Source: Oscillospiraceae bacterium
Lineage (GTDB): Bacteria > Bacillota > Clostridia > Oscillospirales > Acutalibacteraceae
DNA length: 64,000 nucleotides
NCBI GenBank assembly: GCA_015066105.1
Contig: SVOY01000001.1
Span: forward strand, 186,001-250,000
Reading direction: 5' to 3'
Below, in pieces: positions 23,995-32,904 of the stretch. The translations under genes and the position numbers were made by a program. Position 1 is the stretch's first letter. The number at the start of each line of letters is the position of its first letter. The notes beneath the pieces are model-generated. The model did not search any database, had not been told where the DNA came from, and worked only from the letters and a program-made list of their open reading frames with translations.

Positions 23995-25110
23995 ATGAAA
24001 ATAAATTTTGTCATTCCCTGTCTTCTCGGCCTTGAAAAGCTTATTGCCGACGAGCTCAAGGAGCTCGGGGCGGAAAATGTGGTTTCCGAAAACGGCAGAG
24101 TCCTTTTTTCGGGTGACGAGCATATTCTTGCCCGTGCAAACATCTGCTGCCGCTATGCCGAAAGAATACAGATTCTTGTCGGCTCCTTTGAGGCAAGAAG
24201 CTTTGAGGCGCTTTTTCAGGGCACAAAGGCTCTCCCGTGGGAGGAATGGATAGGCGCCTACGATGCCTTCCCCGTAAAGGGCTATTCTCTCAACTCAACG
24301 CTTTTCAGTGTCAGCGACTGTCAGTCAATCATCAAAAAGGCCGTTGTTGAAAGGCTTAAGTCGAAATATAATATCTCCTGGTTTGAGGAGACGGGCCCCT
24401 TGCATCAGATACAGTTTTCCATAATGAAGGACAAGGTGAGCCTTCTTATAGATACCTCGGGCTACGGACTTCACAAGCGCGGCTACCGCCTTGAGGCAAA
24501 CGGAGCTCCCATCAAGGAAACCCTTGCCGCATCACTTTGCTGTCTTTCAAGGCTTCGTCCCTACCACACGCTTTATGACCCCATGTGCGGCAGCGGTACA
24601 ATCCTCATTGAGGGCGCAATGCTTGTTAACAATATGGCTCCCGGTGTCAACAGACATTTCACCGCCGAAAGATGGGACATCATCCCCGAAGGTGTGTGGA
24701 ACGAGGAAAGAGACAGAGCAAGAAGCCTTGCACTTACCGATTCGCAGTTTGTTGCTTACGGCTCGGATATTGACACAAAGAGCCTTGAGGTTGCAAGGGT
24801 AAACGCAAAGCGTGCGGGCGTGGATAAATTCATAACCTTTGAAAAGGCAGATGTAAGGGATTTTGCCAAAAAGAGCGAAAAGGGTACGGTTATCTGCAAC
24901 CCGCCCTACGGTGAAAGACTGCTTGAATTGAAGGATGCCGAGGAGCTTTACAAATCGCTCGGCAAAGTCTTCACCAAGGAAAGAGGCTGGGCCTATAATG
25001 TTATCAGCCCCTCAGAGGATTTTGAGGTCTTTTTCGGCAGAAAGGCTGACAAGCGCCGCAAGCTGTACAACGGTATGATTAAGTGTCAGCTGTATATGTA
25101 CTTTAAGTAG
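23995..25110 (+). CDS. THUMP-domain 23S rRNA (guanine-N2) methyltransferase, RlmL-like
   Basis: A 371-residue class I methyltransferase. The N-terminal ~60 residues plus a THUMP domain (to about 150) bind RNA; the catalytic part has YDPMCGSGTILIEGAML (SAM motif I with C-terminal G-S-G-T) and VICNPPYGERL (catalytic NPPY). This layout fits the YpsC/RlmL N-terminal family that makes m2G in 23S rRNA. ATG 23995 is chosen over a GTG at 23983; both lack a strong ribosome binding site. The stop TAG is part of a heptamer array that follows immediately. Confidence 0.9.
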   Translation: MKINFVIPCLLGLEKLIADELKELGAENVVSENGRVLFSGDEHILARANICCRYAERIQILVGSFEARSFEALFQGTKALPWEEWIGAYDAFPVKGYSLNSTLFSVSDCQSIIKKAVVERLKSKYNISWFEETGPLHQIQFSIMKDKVSLLIDTSGYGLHKRGYRLEANGAPIKETLAASLCCLSRLRPYHTLYDPMCGSGTILIEGAMLVNNMAPGVNRHFTAERWDIIPEGVWNEERDRARSLALTDSQFVAYGSDIDTKSLEVARVNAKRAGVDKFITFEKADVRDFAKKSEKGTVICNPPYGERLLELKDAEELYKSLGKVFTKERGWAYNVISPSEDFEVFFGRKADKRRKLYNGMIKCQLYMYFK

Positions 25111-25169
25111 TAAGTAGTGAGTAGTAAGTAGTAAGGAAAGGGCCGAGGGCCAAGGGCCAAAGGGCCGAA
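25107..25169. repeat. Heptamer arrays directly after a stop codon
   Basis: AGTAGTA/AGTAGTG units from 25107 to about 25134, then AGGGCCG, AGGGCCA, AGGGCCA, AGGGCCG units to 25168. The first unit includes the stop codon of the methyltransferase gene. Confidence 0.75.
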
Positions 25170-25193
25170 TGATTTTGAAAAGGAGAAAATATT

Positions 25194-26339
25194 ATGAAAA
25201 AAGTAATTGCATTGGTTCTTTGTTTTATTATGCTTTTCAGTACTTCGGCGCTTGCCGCAGGAGAGGGGGAGAAGGAAGTGAACAAGCCTGCTATTATCAG
25301 CGTTATAACTGATTTTTTTGAAAGATTTTTCAGTATGTTTACGGGCAGTACAAACGAAAAAAGCAACATTGATTTCACAATAGAGGAAGGTCAGCTTTTT
25401 GAAAAAAACGAGCATTTTAAATCCTCTCACGCTTCAACGGTTGTAAAAATGAACGACGGCAGACTTATGAGTGCCTATTTTGCAGGCGATGAAGAGGGTG
25501 CCGACAATGTTCGCATATGGTTCAGCGTTTACGACAAGGGCGAGTGGAGCAAGCCCGTTCAGGTGCCTTCAGAGGATACGGTTGCTCACTGGAACCCGGT
25601 GCTTATTAACTTCGGCACTCATATAAGGCTTTACTACAAGGTGGGTGCTGAAATCCCTTATTGGGTAACAAAATATACCGAAACCGCTGACGGCGGAAAG
25701 ACTTGGACAGAGCCCAAGGAGCTTGTTGAGGGTGACACAAGCGGCGGCAGAGGCCCCGTGAGGAACAAGAGCATTGTTCTTTCAGACGGCACGATAATTG
25801 CAGGCTCCTCAACGGAGCAGGGTCAGTGGAGAGCCTTTTTTGACCTTTCCGTTGACGGCGGCAAAACCTGGACAAAAACTGATTACATAACCGCAAAGGG
25901 CGTTGACGGCAAGGAAATCGGTATGATTCAGCCTACAATCTGGCAGGACGGTGACGGCACTGTGCACGCAATGTTCAGAACAGACTGCGGCAGAATTTAC
26001 AGAAGCGACTCAACCGACCTCGGCAGAACCTGGTGTGAGGCTTATTCCACGGGTCTTATGAATAACTATAGCGGCATTGACTGTGTAAGAACAGATGACG
26101 GCAGACTCTGGCTTGTGCACACGCCCATCGGTATGAGGCTGAGAAACATCCTTGTGCTTTCCGTTTCAGAGGATAACGGCGAAACCTGGAAGGATGTAAC
26201 GACCCTTGCAGGCAACCTCTTTGACCTTATTTCCGAGTATTCCTATCCCGCAATCATTGCCCGGGGCAATAAGCTTTACATTACCTATACAAATAAGAGG
26301 AAGGTAATCAACTACGCATTTATTGAGTACGAGGCATAA
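25194..26339 (+). CDS. Secreted sialidase-like BNR-repeat protein (COG4692-type)
   Basis: A 381-residue exported protein: signal peptide 1-21 (MKKVIALVLCFIMLFSTSALA), a short linker, then a six-bladed propeller with Asp-box-like repeats (ADGGKTW, VDGGKTW, EDNGETW). HASTVVKMNDGRLMSAYFAG, the GPVRNKSIVLSDG segment and EYSYPAIIARGNKLYITYTNKR match the pattern I know for COG4692 predicted neuraminidases. Members include sialidase-like and rhamnosidase-like enzymes, so the sugar is uncertain. AAAAGGAG precedes the ATG. Confidence 0.82.
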   Translation: MKKVIALVLCFIMLFSTSALAAGEGEKEVNKPAIISVITDFFERFFSMFTGSTNEKSNIDFTIEEGQLFEKNEHFKSSHASTVVKMNDGRLMSAYFAGDEEGADNVRIWFSVYDKGEWSKPVQVPSEDTVAHWNPVLINFGTHIRLYYKVGAEIPYWVTKYTETADGGKTWTEPKELVEGDTSGGRGPVRNKSIVLSDGTIIAGSSTEQGQWRAFFDLSVDGGKTWTKTDYITAKGVDGKEIGMIQPTIWQDGDGTVHAMFRTDCGRIYRSDSTDLGRTWCEAYSTGLMNNYSGIDCVRTDDGRLWLVHTPIGMRLRNILVLSVSEDNGETWKDVTTLAGNLFDLISEYSYPAIIARGNKLYITYTNKRKVINYAFIEYEA

Positions 26340-26402
26340 GCAATAAAAGTTTTGCTCAAGCTTTTTCAAAAGCTTGCGGGGTAAGGGGCAGAGCCCCTTG
26401 TG
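26338..26402 (+). repeat. 3'-adjacent repeat (AATAAAAGTTTTG...AAGGGGC..GCCCCTT)
   Basis: It begins within 3 bp of the sialidase-like stop: CAATAAAAGTTTTG, then AAGCTTTTTCAAAAGCTTG (hairpin), then AAGGGGCAGAGCCCCTT (7-bp hairpin). A second copy follows the rbgA stop at 53553-53620. Confidence 0.65.
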
Positions 26403-26413
26403 AAAAAATAATA

Positions 26414-26442
26414 AGCAGGTGTTGGGGCACCTGCTTTTTGTT
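26414..26442 (+). terminator. Terminator after the sialidase-like gene
   Basis: AGCAGGTG (26414-26421) pairs with CACCTGCT (26428-26435), followed by TTTTGTTTTT. Confidence 0.85.
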
Positions 26443-26466
26443 TTTATCTGAACAATTTGTCGTATG

Positions 26467-27072
26467 CTACCTGAACCTTCTCACGCTCAGGTCCTCGTTT
26501 TTATAAGCCTGCTCATACTTTTCAATAATCTCATCAACATTTTCGCCTGCACTGTACCAATCATAGCCGCCTAAGCAAATGCAGTTGAAGTAATATATCT
26601 CACCATCATTTTCCGTACACATAAAAAGGCAGGTGCTTTTATTTTCGGACATGGGATGGTATTCCTCAAGCGTGCCGTTGGGCTGCTGCCCTCCGTAGGT
26701 TTTGAGTGTAAACTCCTCGGGAGCGATGCCCTTTATGTTCTTTAAGCATTTTACGCTGAAGTGAGTTTCGGGCATCTCCTCATAAAGCGTAAGGCTGTAC
26801 ATTCTTATATCATCATAATCCGTGCCGATAATTTCCTCAACGGTGCCGATAAAAACATAATCGGAAAAGCCGAAGCATTTTTCTGTGTCATCGAGTGAAA
26901 AAACACGGTCAATGCACATCGGTATTTTCACCATTTCGCTGAAGGGCATTGTCACGGGGTGAAGTCTGCTTTCAAGGTAATGCACCCTTGCAAAAAGTCC
27001 GACTGCGGCTGTAACGGCAACAAGCAAAAGCGCCGCAAGTGAGTAAAGCAATTTTTTTATCCAAGGCTTCAT
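26467..27072 (-). CDS. Membrane-anchored extracytoplasmic protein of unknown function
   Basis: A 201-residue protein with one N-terminal TM anchor (KKLLYSLAALLLVAVTAAVGLF, residues 6-27) and an exported domain. That domain has a beta-rich segment FSDYVFIGTVEEIIGTDYD and a KNIKG...YGGQQPNG stretch, a layout I associate with small extracytoplasmic beta-barrel domains in Firmicutes, without a named function. AAGGAGG at 27077-27083 fixes ATG 27072; a longer start at 27132 is rejected. It is divergent from the D,D-carboxypeptidase gene. Confidence 0.72.
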   Translation of the reverse strand: MKPWIKKLLYSLAALLLVAVTAAVGLFARVHYLESRLHPVTMPFSEMVKIPMCIDRVFSLDDTEKCFGFSDYVFIGTVEEIIGTDYDDIRMYSLTLYEEMPETHFSVKCLKNIKGIAPEEFTLKTYGGQQPNGTLEEYHPMSENKSTCLFMCTENDGEIYYFNCICLGGYDWYSAGENVDEIIEKYEQAYKNEDLSVRRFR

Positions 27073-27188
27073 ATTTCTTCCTCCTTTAAGGCTTTCACTT
27101 ATAAGATGCTTTAAAAGGGGAGTTTGTTGCAAAAGAAAAGTTTTATTTATTTTTAAGCCTTCATATTTATATTAAAGAGGTGATCACA

Positions 27189-28376
27189 TTGAAAAAATTT
27201 TTATCCCTGCTTACGTCATTACTGCTAATCCTGCCGGCATTTTCACTTACATCCTATGCCGATGTGTGGGAGGAAGCCGCAGAGGTGTCAGCGACGGCTT
27301 CGGTACCCGTAACGGTTAATGCAAAAAGTGCAATACTTATGGATGCTTCAACGGGTCAGGTGCTTTTTGCCGAAAACGAAAACGAGCGGCTTTATCCTGC
27401 CTCTGTTACAAAAATAATGCCCCTGCTTTTATTTATGGAGGCCCTTGACGGAGGAAAAATCAGCCTTACCGATACCGTAACGGCGAGTCCGACGGCCGCA
27501 TCAAAGGGCGGCTCGCAGATATGGCTTAAGGAGGGCGAGCAGATGACCGTTGACGAGCTTTTGCGTGCAACGGCTATTGCAAGTGCAAACGATGCCTGCA
27601 CGGCCCTTGGTGAGCATATTGCAGGCAGTGAGGAGGCCTTTGTTGCACTGATGAACAAAAGGGCAGAGGAATTGGGAATGAAAAACACCAATTTTGTAAA
27701 TTGCTCGGGCCTTGATGACGATACAACGGAGCACCTTACAACTGCCTATGATATTGCGCTTATGTCAAAGGAGCTGCTTTCACACGAAAGAATCAAAACC
27801 TACACCACCGTGTGGATGGATACCCTAAGAGACGGCGCAACGGAGCTGACAAACACAAACCGCCTTGTCCGCTTTTACAACGGCACAACGGGTCTTAAAA
27901 CGGGTACAACCGACAAGGCAGGCTATTGCCTTTCTGCCTCTGCGGAAAGGGACGGACTCCACCTGATTGCCGTTATAATGGGTGCCGCAACGAGCGACGA
28001 CCGCTTTGAGGGCGCAAAAGCAATGCTCAACTGGGGCTTTGCAAATTATGAAACGGTTACCCCGGATTTTGAGGGCGTTGAAATACCTCAGGTGCCCGTG
28101 CTTCAGGGCATAGAGGAGCTTTGCGAGGCCGAAATCGAGGGTGTAAATCCCGTTACTCTTTCAAAGGGCGAAAGCGCCGGAATTGAATACAGCCTTGAAA
28201 TTTGCGAAAATGTTGAGGCTCCCGTAGAAAAGAATCAGCTGCTCGGTAAAATTACGGCAAAATCAGGCGATAATATTATCGGTGAGTATAATCTTGTTGC
28301 TAAAGAGGATATAAGAAAAATTACTCTTTGGGATTATGTACAAGGATTTTTGATTAGTCTGACAAAAAGTATTTAA
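27189..28376 (+). CDS. D-alanyl-D-alanine carboxypeptidase (PBP5/DacF type)
   Basis: A 395-residue exported penicillin-binding protein. Signal peptide to about residue 24 (SLTSYAD). The three catalytic motifs are intact: SxxK as ASVTK, SxN as SAN, KTG as LKTGTT. The C-terminal beta domain and a final hydrophobic/amphipathic helix (LWDYVQGFLISLTKSI) anchor it in the membrane. It trims pentapeptides in peptidoglycan. The start is TTG 27189 with AGAGGTG 6 nt upstream; the GTG at 27180 lies inside that ribosome binding site. Confidence 0.93.
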   Translation: MKKFLSLLTSLLLILPAFSLTSYADVWEEAAEVSATASVPVTVNAKSAILMDASTGQVLFAENENERLYPASVTKIMPLLLFMEALDGGKISLTDTVTASPTAASKGGSQIWLKEGEQMTVDELLRATAIASANDACTALGEHIAGSEEAFVALMNKRAEELGMKNTNFVNCSGLDDDTTEHLTTAYDIALMSKELLSHERIKTYTTVWMDTLRDGATELTNTNRLVRFYNGTTGLKTGTTDKAGYCLSASAERDGLHLIAVIMGAATSDDRFEGAKAMLNWGFANYETVTPDFEGVEIPQVPVLQGIEELCEAEIEGVNPVTLSKGESAGIEYSLEICENVEAPVEKNQLLGKITAKSGDNIIGEYNLVAKEDIRKITLWDYVQGFLISLTKSI

Positions 28377-28392
28377 TTTATCCGTTATATAG

Positions 28393-28421
28393 TTGACAAA
28401 TCGGCTCTTTTGTATTAGAAT
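28393..28421 (+). promoter_or_regulatory. Predicted sigma-A promoter of pgi
   Basis: TTGACA (28393-28398), 17 bp, TAGAAT (28416-28421), 41 bp before the ATG. Confidence 0.75.
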
Positions 28422-28462
28422 ACAGTAAATATAGTAGATTTATTGTATCAGGAGTCAGGCAT

Positions 28463-29803
28463 ATGTCAGCAAAATTAACAAAAAAGTATGTGTCATCATT
28501 TGTAACGGATGAAGAAATCCTTTCATTCCAGGATAAAATTACCGCCGCACATGATGCTTTACACAATAAAACAGGCGCAGGTAACGACTTTACAGGCTGG
28601 GTAGACCTTCCCGTAAATTACGATAAGGAAGAATTTGACCGCATCAAGCTTGCCGCGGAAAAAATCAAAAAGCAGAGCGATGTCCTTATTGTTATCGGTA
28701 TCGGCGGCTCATACCTCGGTGCAAGAGCAGTAATTGAATTTGTCAAGGGTCAGTGCTATAACGCAATGGCTGAGGGCTGTGCAAAGATTTATTTCACCGG
28801 CAACAGCATTTCCTCCTCTTCACTTGCAGAGGTGCTTCACGTTTGCGAAAGCTGTGATTTTTCGGTTAACGTAATTTCAAAGTCAGGCACAACAACCGAG
28901 CCTGCAATCGCCTTCAGAATTTTCCGTGACCTTCTTCAGAAAAAGTACGGTAAGGAAGGCGCAAGAGAAAGAATTTTTGTAACAACAGATAAAGCAAAGG
29001 GCACGCTCAAGGGCTTTGCCGATAAGGAAGGCTACGAGACCTTTGTTGTACCCGACGATGTAGGCGGAAGATATTCCGTGCTCACCGCCGTAGGCCTTCT
29101 TCCCATTGCCGCCGCAGGCATTGATATTGATGCACTTATGCAGGGCGCACAGAAGGCAAGAGAAGAGCTTATGTCAACCTCAGTTGAGGAAAATGACTGC
29201 TATAAATATGTTGCAATCCGTAACGCTCTTTATCAGAAGGGCAAATGCGCCGAAATGTTTATCAGCTACGAGCCCTGCTTCACAATGATGAACGAGTGGC
29301 TTAAGCAGCTTTTCGGTGAAAGCGAGGGTAAGGACGGCAAGGGCCTTTTCCCCACCTCCGCAATCTTCTCAACAGACCTTCACTCTCTCGGACAGTACAT
29401 TCAGCAGGGTGAGAGAATAATGTTTGAGACGGTTATGACCTTCGGCAAGCCCAAGTTTGAGTTTGTAATAGGCGAGGACCCCGAAAATGTTGACGGTCTC
29501 AACTTCCTTAAGGGTAAGACAATGGACTTCATCAACGAGAAAGCCTTCCTCGGCACCGTTCTTGCTCATAATGACGGCGGCGTTCCCAACATTATTATCG
29601 AGTCAGAGGATATGAGCGAAAAATCACTCGGTTATCTCATTTACTTTTTCGAAAAGGCCTGTGCAATTTCAGGCTACGTTCTCGGCGTAAATCCCTTTGA
29701 CCAGCCCGGTGTTGAAAGCTATAAGCGCAATATGTTTGCACTTTTAGGCAAACCCGGCTACGAAAAAGAGAAAGAAGCACTTGAACAAAGATTAAGTATG
29801 TGA
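28463..29803 (+). CDS. pgi: Glucose-6-phosphate isomerase
   Basis: A 446-residue protein of the usual length for the short Firmicutes Pgi. Sugar-phosphate binding motifs [29 protein letters not shown] and the late [21 protein letters not shown] are intact. It interconverts glucose-6-phosphate and fructose-6-phosphate in the cytosol, and so feeds both glycolysis and amino-sugar synthesis. It has its own consensus-like promoter. CAGGAG precedes the ATG. Confidence 0.97.
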   Translation: MSAKLTKKYVSSFVTDEEILSFQDKITAAHDALHNKTGAGNDFTGWVDLPVNYDKEEFDRIKLAAEKIKKQSDVLIVIGIGGSYLGARAVIEFVKGQCYNAMAEGCAKIYFTGNSISSSSLAEVLHVCESCDFSVNVISKSGTTTEPAIAFRIFRDLLQKKYGKEGARERIFVTTDKAKGTLKGFADKEGYETFVVPDDVGGRYSVLTAVGLLPIAAAGIDIDALMQGAQKAREELMSTSVEENDCYKYVAIRNALYQKGKCAEMFISYEPCFTMMNEWLKQLFGESEGKDGKGLFPTSAIFSTDLHSLGQYIQQGERIMFETVMTFGKPKFEFVIGEDPENVDGLNFLKGKTMDFINEKAFLGTVLAHNDGGVPNIIIESEDMSEKSLGYLIYFFEKACAISGYVLGVNPFDQPGVESYKRNMFALLGKPGYEKEKEALEQRLSM

Positions 29804-29876
29804 TATAATATATCTGTAATTGAATCGTACAGGGTGAAAAACCGGCGATACAATAAATAAAAGGAGGAAACTAAAA

Positions 29877-30296
29877 ATGATTTCTGTTATTTTAGGCCAC
29901 AAAGGTTCAGGAAAGACCAAGCGTTTGATTTCTTGCGTAAACGAGGCTGTTGAAACTTCAAAGGGCAACGTTGTTTGCGTTGAAAAAGAAACCAAGTTAA
30001 CATATGATGTTAATTACCGTGCAAGACTTATCGGTACCGACGATTACGCAATCAAGGGCTACGATGCATTCTACGGCTTCCTTGCAGGCGTTTGCGCAGG
30101 TAACCACGACATTACAGATGTTCTTGTTGATGCAACACTTCGCATCGGCGGCAGAAACTATGACGAGCTTGCATCCTTCCTTGAAGAGATTTATGAGCTT
30201 GCATCAGTTAACGAAAAGAACTTTGTATTCACAATTTCAGCAGATAAAGAGGAGCTTCCCGCTTCAATCTTCAACTTCTGCAATGTTCTCGACTAA
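29877..30296 (+). CDS. Small P-loop protein of unknown function
   Basis: A 139-residue protein with a Walker A motif GHKGSGKT (residues 7-14) and a hydrophobic strand DVLVDATL that could act as Walker B. The segment KLTYDVNYRARLI is distinctive, and I recall the same pattern in other Clostridia. There is no C-terminal lid domain or partner gene that reveals a substrate. AAAGGAGG precedes the ATG, and a strong terminator 9 bp after the stop makes it a single-gene unit. It may be a minimal nucleotide-binding switch. Confidence 0.8.
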   Translation: MISVILGHKGSGKTKRLISCVNEAVETSKGNVVCVEKETKLTYDVNYRARLIGTDDYAIKGYDAFYGFLAGVCAGNHDITDVLVDATLRIGGRNYDELASFLEEIYELASVNEKNFVFTISADKEELPASIFNFCNVLD

Positions 30297-30304
30297 TCAC
30301 AAAG

Positions 30305-30329
30305 GCCTGCCGACAAGGCAGGCTTTTTT
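30305..30329 (+). terminator. Terminator of the small P-loop gene
   Basis: GCCTGCC (30305-30311) pairs with GGCAGGC (30317-30323), followed by TTTTTT. Confidence 0.9.
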
Positions 30330-30370
30330 AATGCAAAGTGCAGATTTTCTACGCCGGAGTATACGCTTGG

Positions 30371-30419
30371 CTCTCCCTTTGGGAGAGCTGGCAAAATCGA
30401 AGATTTTGACTGAGAGGGT
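30371..30419. repeat. Dispersed repeat, copy 2 (GGGAGAGCTG...GACTGAGAGGG)
   Basis: CTCTCCC-TTT-GGGAGAG hairpin, then AAATC-GAA-GATTT, then GACTGAGAGGG. The flanks agree with copy 1 at 10805-10860 while the inner palindrome differs. Confidence 0.65.
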
Positions 30420-30434
30420 ACAAAGAGGTAGCTT

Positions 30435-30908
30435 ATGTTCAGAAGCTTACAACGAAAAAATAAAGAGCTTTCCCTTGATGAATGTAAAAGCATTCTGAAA
30501 GAGGAAAAAAGAGGCGTCCTTTCCGTTATCGGTGACGGCGGCTATCCTTACGGAATGCCTATGAATCACTACTATGCCGAGGATGGTAGCATTTACTTTC
30601 ATTGCGGCAAAAGGGGACATCGCCTCGATTCACTGAAAAATTCAGATAAGGTATCCTTTTGCGTTTACGATAAAGGTGTAAAAACAGAAAGTGACTGGGC
30701 GCTTACCGTTAAAAGCGTAATTGTGTTCGGCAAAACGGAAATAATCGACAATGCTGATATAATTGCTGACATTTCCGAAAAGCTCAGCCGTAAATTTACC
30801 GACGATGAAGCTTACATAAAAAATGAAATTGAATGCTTTGCCCACGAAACGCTTATTCTCAGGCTCACTCCTGAGCATATCTGCGGCAAAAGGGTAGAGG
30901 AAAAGTGA
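30435..30908 (+). CDS. Pyridoxamine 5'-phosphate oxidase-fold flavoprotein (NimA-like)
   Basis: A 157-residue split-barrel flavin-binding protein. The pattern ILKEEKRGVLSVIGDGGYPYGMPMNHYY, then IYFHCGKRGHRLDSLKNSDKVSFCVYD, and a C-terminal region LRLTPEHICGKRV are typical of the NimA/PPOX family in anaerobes. Relatives include 5-nitroimidazole resistance reductases and FMN-binding oxidoreductases of unknown substrate. The ATG at 30435 has AGAGGT upstream. It sits downstream of a palindromic repeat copy. Confidence 0.87.
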   Translation: MFRSLQRKNKELSLDECKSILKEEKRGVLSVIGDGGYPYGMPMNHYYAEDGSIYFHCGKRGHRLDSLKNSDKVSFCVYDKGVKTESDWALTVKSVIVFGKTEIIDNADIIADISEKLSRKFTDDEAYIKNEIECFAHETLILRLTPEHICGKRVEEK

Positions 30909-30978
30909 GCTTCGATTTTATCTGAAAGTATAAATTAACTTTACCTGACAGGCCCTTGGCCTCAACGAAGGAGCAACA

Positions 30979-31578
30979 ATGAATTACGAATATGAAAAAC
31001 AAGCAATGGCAGAAGGCTTTAAATGCGTCTGCGGAATTGATGAGGCGGGCAGAGGCCCCCTTTGCGGCCCCGTTTGTGCCGCCGCTGTTATTCTGCCCCC
31101 TGACTGTGAAATTCCCGGTATAAACGACTCAAAAAAATTAAGTGAAAAAAAGCGTGATGCACTTTATGATATCATCACCGAAAAAGCACTTGCCTACAGT
31201 GTTTTTATGGTAGGCCCCGATGTTATTGACCAAATAAATATCCTTCAGGCAACCTTTCTTGCAATGCGCACCGCAGTGGAAAACCTTGACATAAAGCCCG
31301 ATATTGCCCTTATTGACGGCAACGGTAAGCCGGGGCTTGATATTGAGGAAAGGACCGTAATCAAGGGCGATGCAAAAAGCATTTCCATTGCCGCCGCCTC
31401 AATTCTTGCCAAGGTCACAAGGGACAGATATATGCTTGAGGCTGATGAAAAATACCCCCAATATCAGTTTGCAAAGCATAAGGGCTACGGCACAAAGCTT
31501 CACTATGAAATGATTGCCGAGCACGGAATTTGCCTCGAGCACAGAAGAAGCTTTTTGAAAAAGATACTCGGTGAATAA
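30979..31578 (+). CDS. rnhB: Ribonuclease HII
   Basis: A 199-residue RNase HII. The catalytic acidic residues appear in GIDEAGRGPLCGPV (Asp-Glu) and ALIDGNGKP (Asp), and SIAAASILAKVTRDRYM is the conserved basic region. It removes RNA from RNA-DNA hybrids and single ribonucleotides. It touches yraN with a 1-bp gap, the usual clostridial rnhB-yraN pairing. AAGGAG precedes the ATG. Confidence 0.97.
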   Translation: MNYEYEKQAMAEGFKCVCGIDEAGRGPLCGPVCAAAVILPPDCEIPGINDSKKLSEKKRDALYDIITEKALAYSVFMVGPDVIDQINILQATFLAMRTAVENLDIKPDIALIDGNGKPGLDIEERTVIKGDAKSISIAAASILAKVTRDRYMLEADEKYPQYQFAKHKGYGTKLHYEMIAEHGICLEHRRSFLKKILGE

Positions 31579-31579
31579 A

Positions 31580-31966
31580 ATGGATAAAAAAGCACTTGGC
31601 GGCAGGGGCGAGGACTTTGCTGCAGAATACTATAAAAGGCTCGGCTTCAGCGTAACGGCGAGAAATTACTCCTGTCGCGGCGGTGAAATTGACATAATTG
31701 CCGAAAACAGCGAATATATTATTTTCGTTGAGGTAAAAACCCGTTCGCAGAATACCCTTTATTCACCGTCGCAGGCTGTGGATTTAAAAAAGCAGAAAAG
31801 GCTCTGCATTGCGGCAATGAAGTATATTACCGAAAACGAAATTGAAAAACAGCCTCAGTTTGATGTTTTTGAGGCTTACGCGCAAAACGGCAGAATATAT
31901 AAGGTAAACAGAATTGAAAATGCATTTGAAGCTTTTGATTTCGGGGGCAGGTATGATATATTCTGA
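31580..31966 (+). CDS. YraN/UPF0102 family endonuclease-like protein
   Basis: A 128-residue protein with the restriction-endonuclease-like core GRGEDFAAEYYKRLGF, GGEIDIIAENSEYIIFVEVKTR (E-x-D...E-V-K catalytic pattern). UPF0102 members are thought to act in DNA or RNA processing but the role is not established. ATG 31580 is preceded by GGTGA from the rnhB stop region; a GTG at 31571 would overlap rnhB. It overlaps the next gene by 14 bp. Confidence 0.93.
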   Translation: MDKKALGGRGEDFAAEYYKRLGFSVTARNYSCRGGEIDIIAENSEYIIFVEVKTRSQNTLYSPSQAVDLKKQKRLCIAAMKYITENEIEKQPQFDVFEAYAQNGRIYKVNRIENAFEAFDFGGRYDIF

Positions 31967-32825
31967 TTTACACTGTGACACCCTTACAAGGTGCTTTGAA
32001 AAGGGCGAAAGCCTTTTTGACGCAAAAGGTCACATAAATTATTTTAAAATTGAACAGTTGAAAAAATACAGGCAGTGCTTTGCTGTTTTTACTGACGACA
32101 GTAAAAGGGGAGACACTGCCTTTTGTTATTTTAAAAGGCTTGTTGATTTTTACGAAAAGGAAATGGAAAAAATCAAAAGCGATAAGCTGACCGCTGTTCT
32201 CACCGCTGAAAACGGCGCACTTCTTGGCGGCGACAGCGACAATGTTTATTTTATGGCGCAAAAGGGCGTGAAAATGCTTACTCTTACCTGGAACGGTGAA
32301 AATGAGCTTGCCTCGGGTGTGCTTGGTGACGGCGGCTTGAAGCCCTTCGGTAAAGAGGTTATAACAAAAATGGAAAAAAGCGGAGTGTATATTGATGTGT
32401 CTCACCTTAACGAAAAAAGCTTTTACGGTGTGGCAGCCTTTACAAAAACGCCTCTCATTGCCTCGCACAGCAACTGCTTTTCCCTTGTGCCACACAGGCG
32501 TAATTTAAAGGATGAGCAGATAAAGCTGATTATTGAAAGCGGCGGCCTTATCGGGCTTTGCTTTCACACGCCCTTTCTTCTTAGTGGCGGCCTCGGCAGC
32601 TTTGAAATGCTTTACCGCAACATTCACCGCATACTTTCTCTGGGCGGCGAGGATGCAATCTGCTTCGGCAGTGATTTTGACGGCGGTGCACCGGAAAGCT
32701 GTATTGACAGCCTTCAAAAGGTGAAAAACCTTTATGCCTACCTCAAGGGCAGAGGCCTTTGCGGTCAGCTGCTTGAAAAAATATTCTTTTCAAACGCGCA
32801 AAAGCTGTTTTTACAGAATTCTTAA
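31953..32825 (+). CDS. Renal-dipeptidase-type metallopeptidase (M19)
   Basis: A 290-residue TIM-barrel peptidase. Zinc ligands are visible in SDLHCDTL (HxD), in the bridging Glu of LTAENGALLGG, and in ASHSNCFSLVPHRRNL (His). GSDFDGG near the end is also diagnostic. Family members hydrolyse dipeptides, including D-amino-acid dipeptides. The ATG at 31953 lies inside yraN, preceded by GGGGGCAGG, so the genes are coupled. It is about 20-30 residues shorter than typical members. Confidence 0.93.
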   Translation: MIYSDLHCDTLTRCFEKGESLFDAKGHINYFKIEQLKKYRQCFAVFTDDSKRGDTAFCYFKRLVDFYEKEMEKIKSDKLTAVLTAENGALLGGDSDNVYFMAQKGVKMLTLTWNGENELASGVLGDGGLKPFGKEVITKMEKSGVYIDVSHLNEKSFYGVAAFTKTPLIASHSNCFSLVPHRRNLKDEQIKLIIESGGLIGLCFHTPFLLSGGLGSFEMLYRNIHRILSLGGEDAICFGSDFDGGAPESCIDSLQKVKNLYAYLKGRGLCGQLLEKIFFSNAQKLFLQNS

Positions 32826-32904
32826 GGCTTTTAGTGCTTTACTTTTTTGTTTTGATGTGTTAAAATATGATGATTATAATTTCCTTGACACGGAGGTATG
32901 AAAA

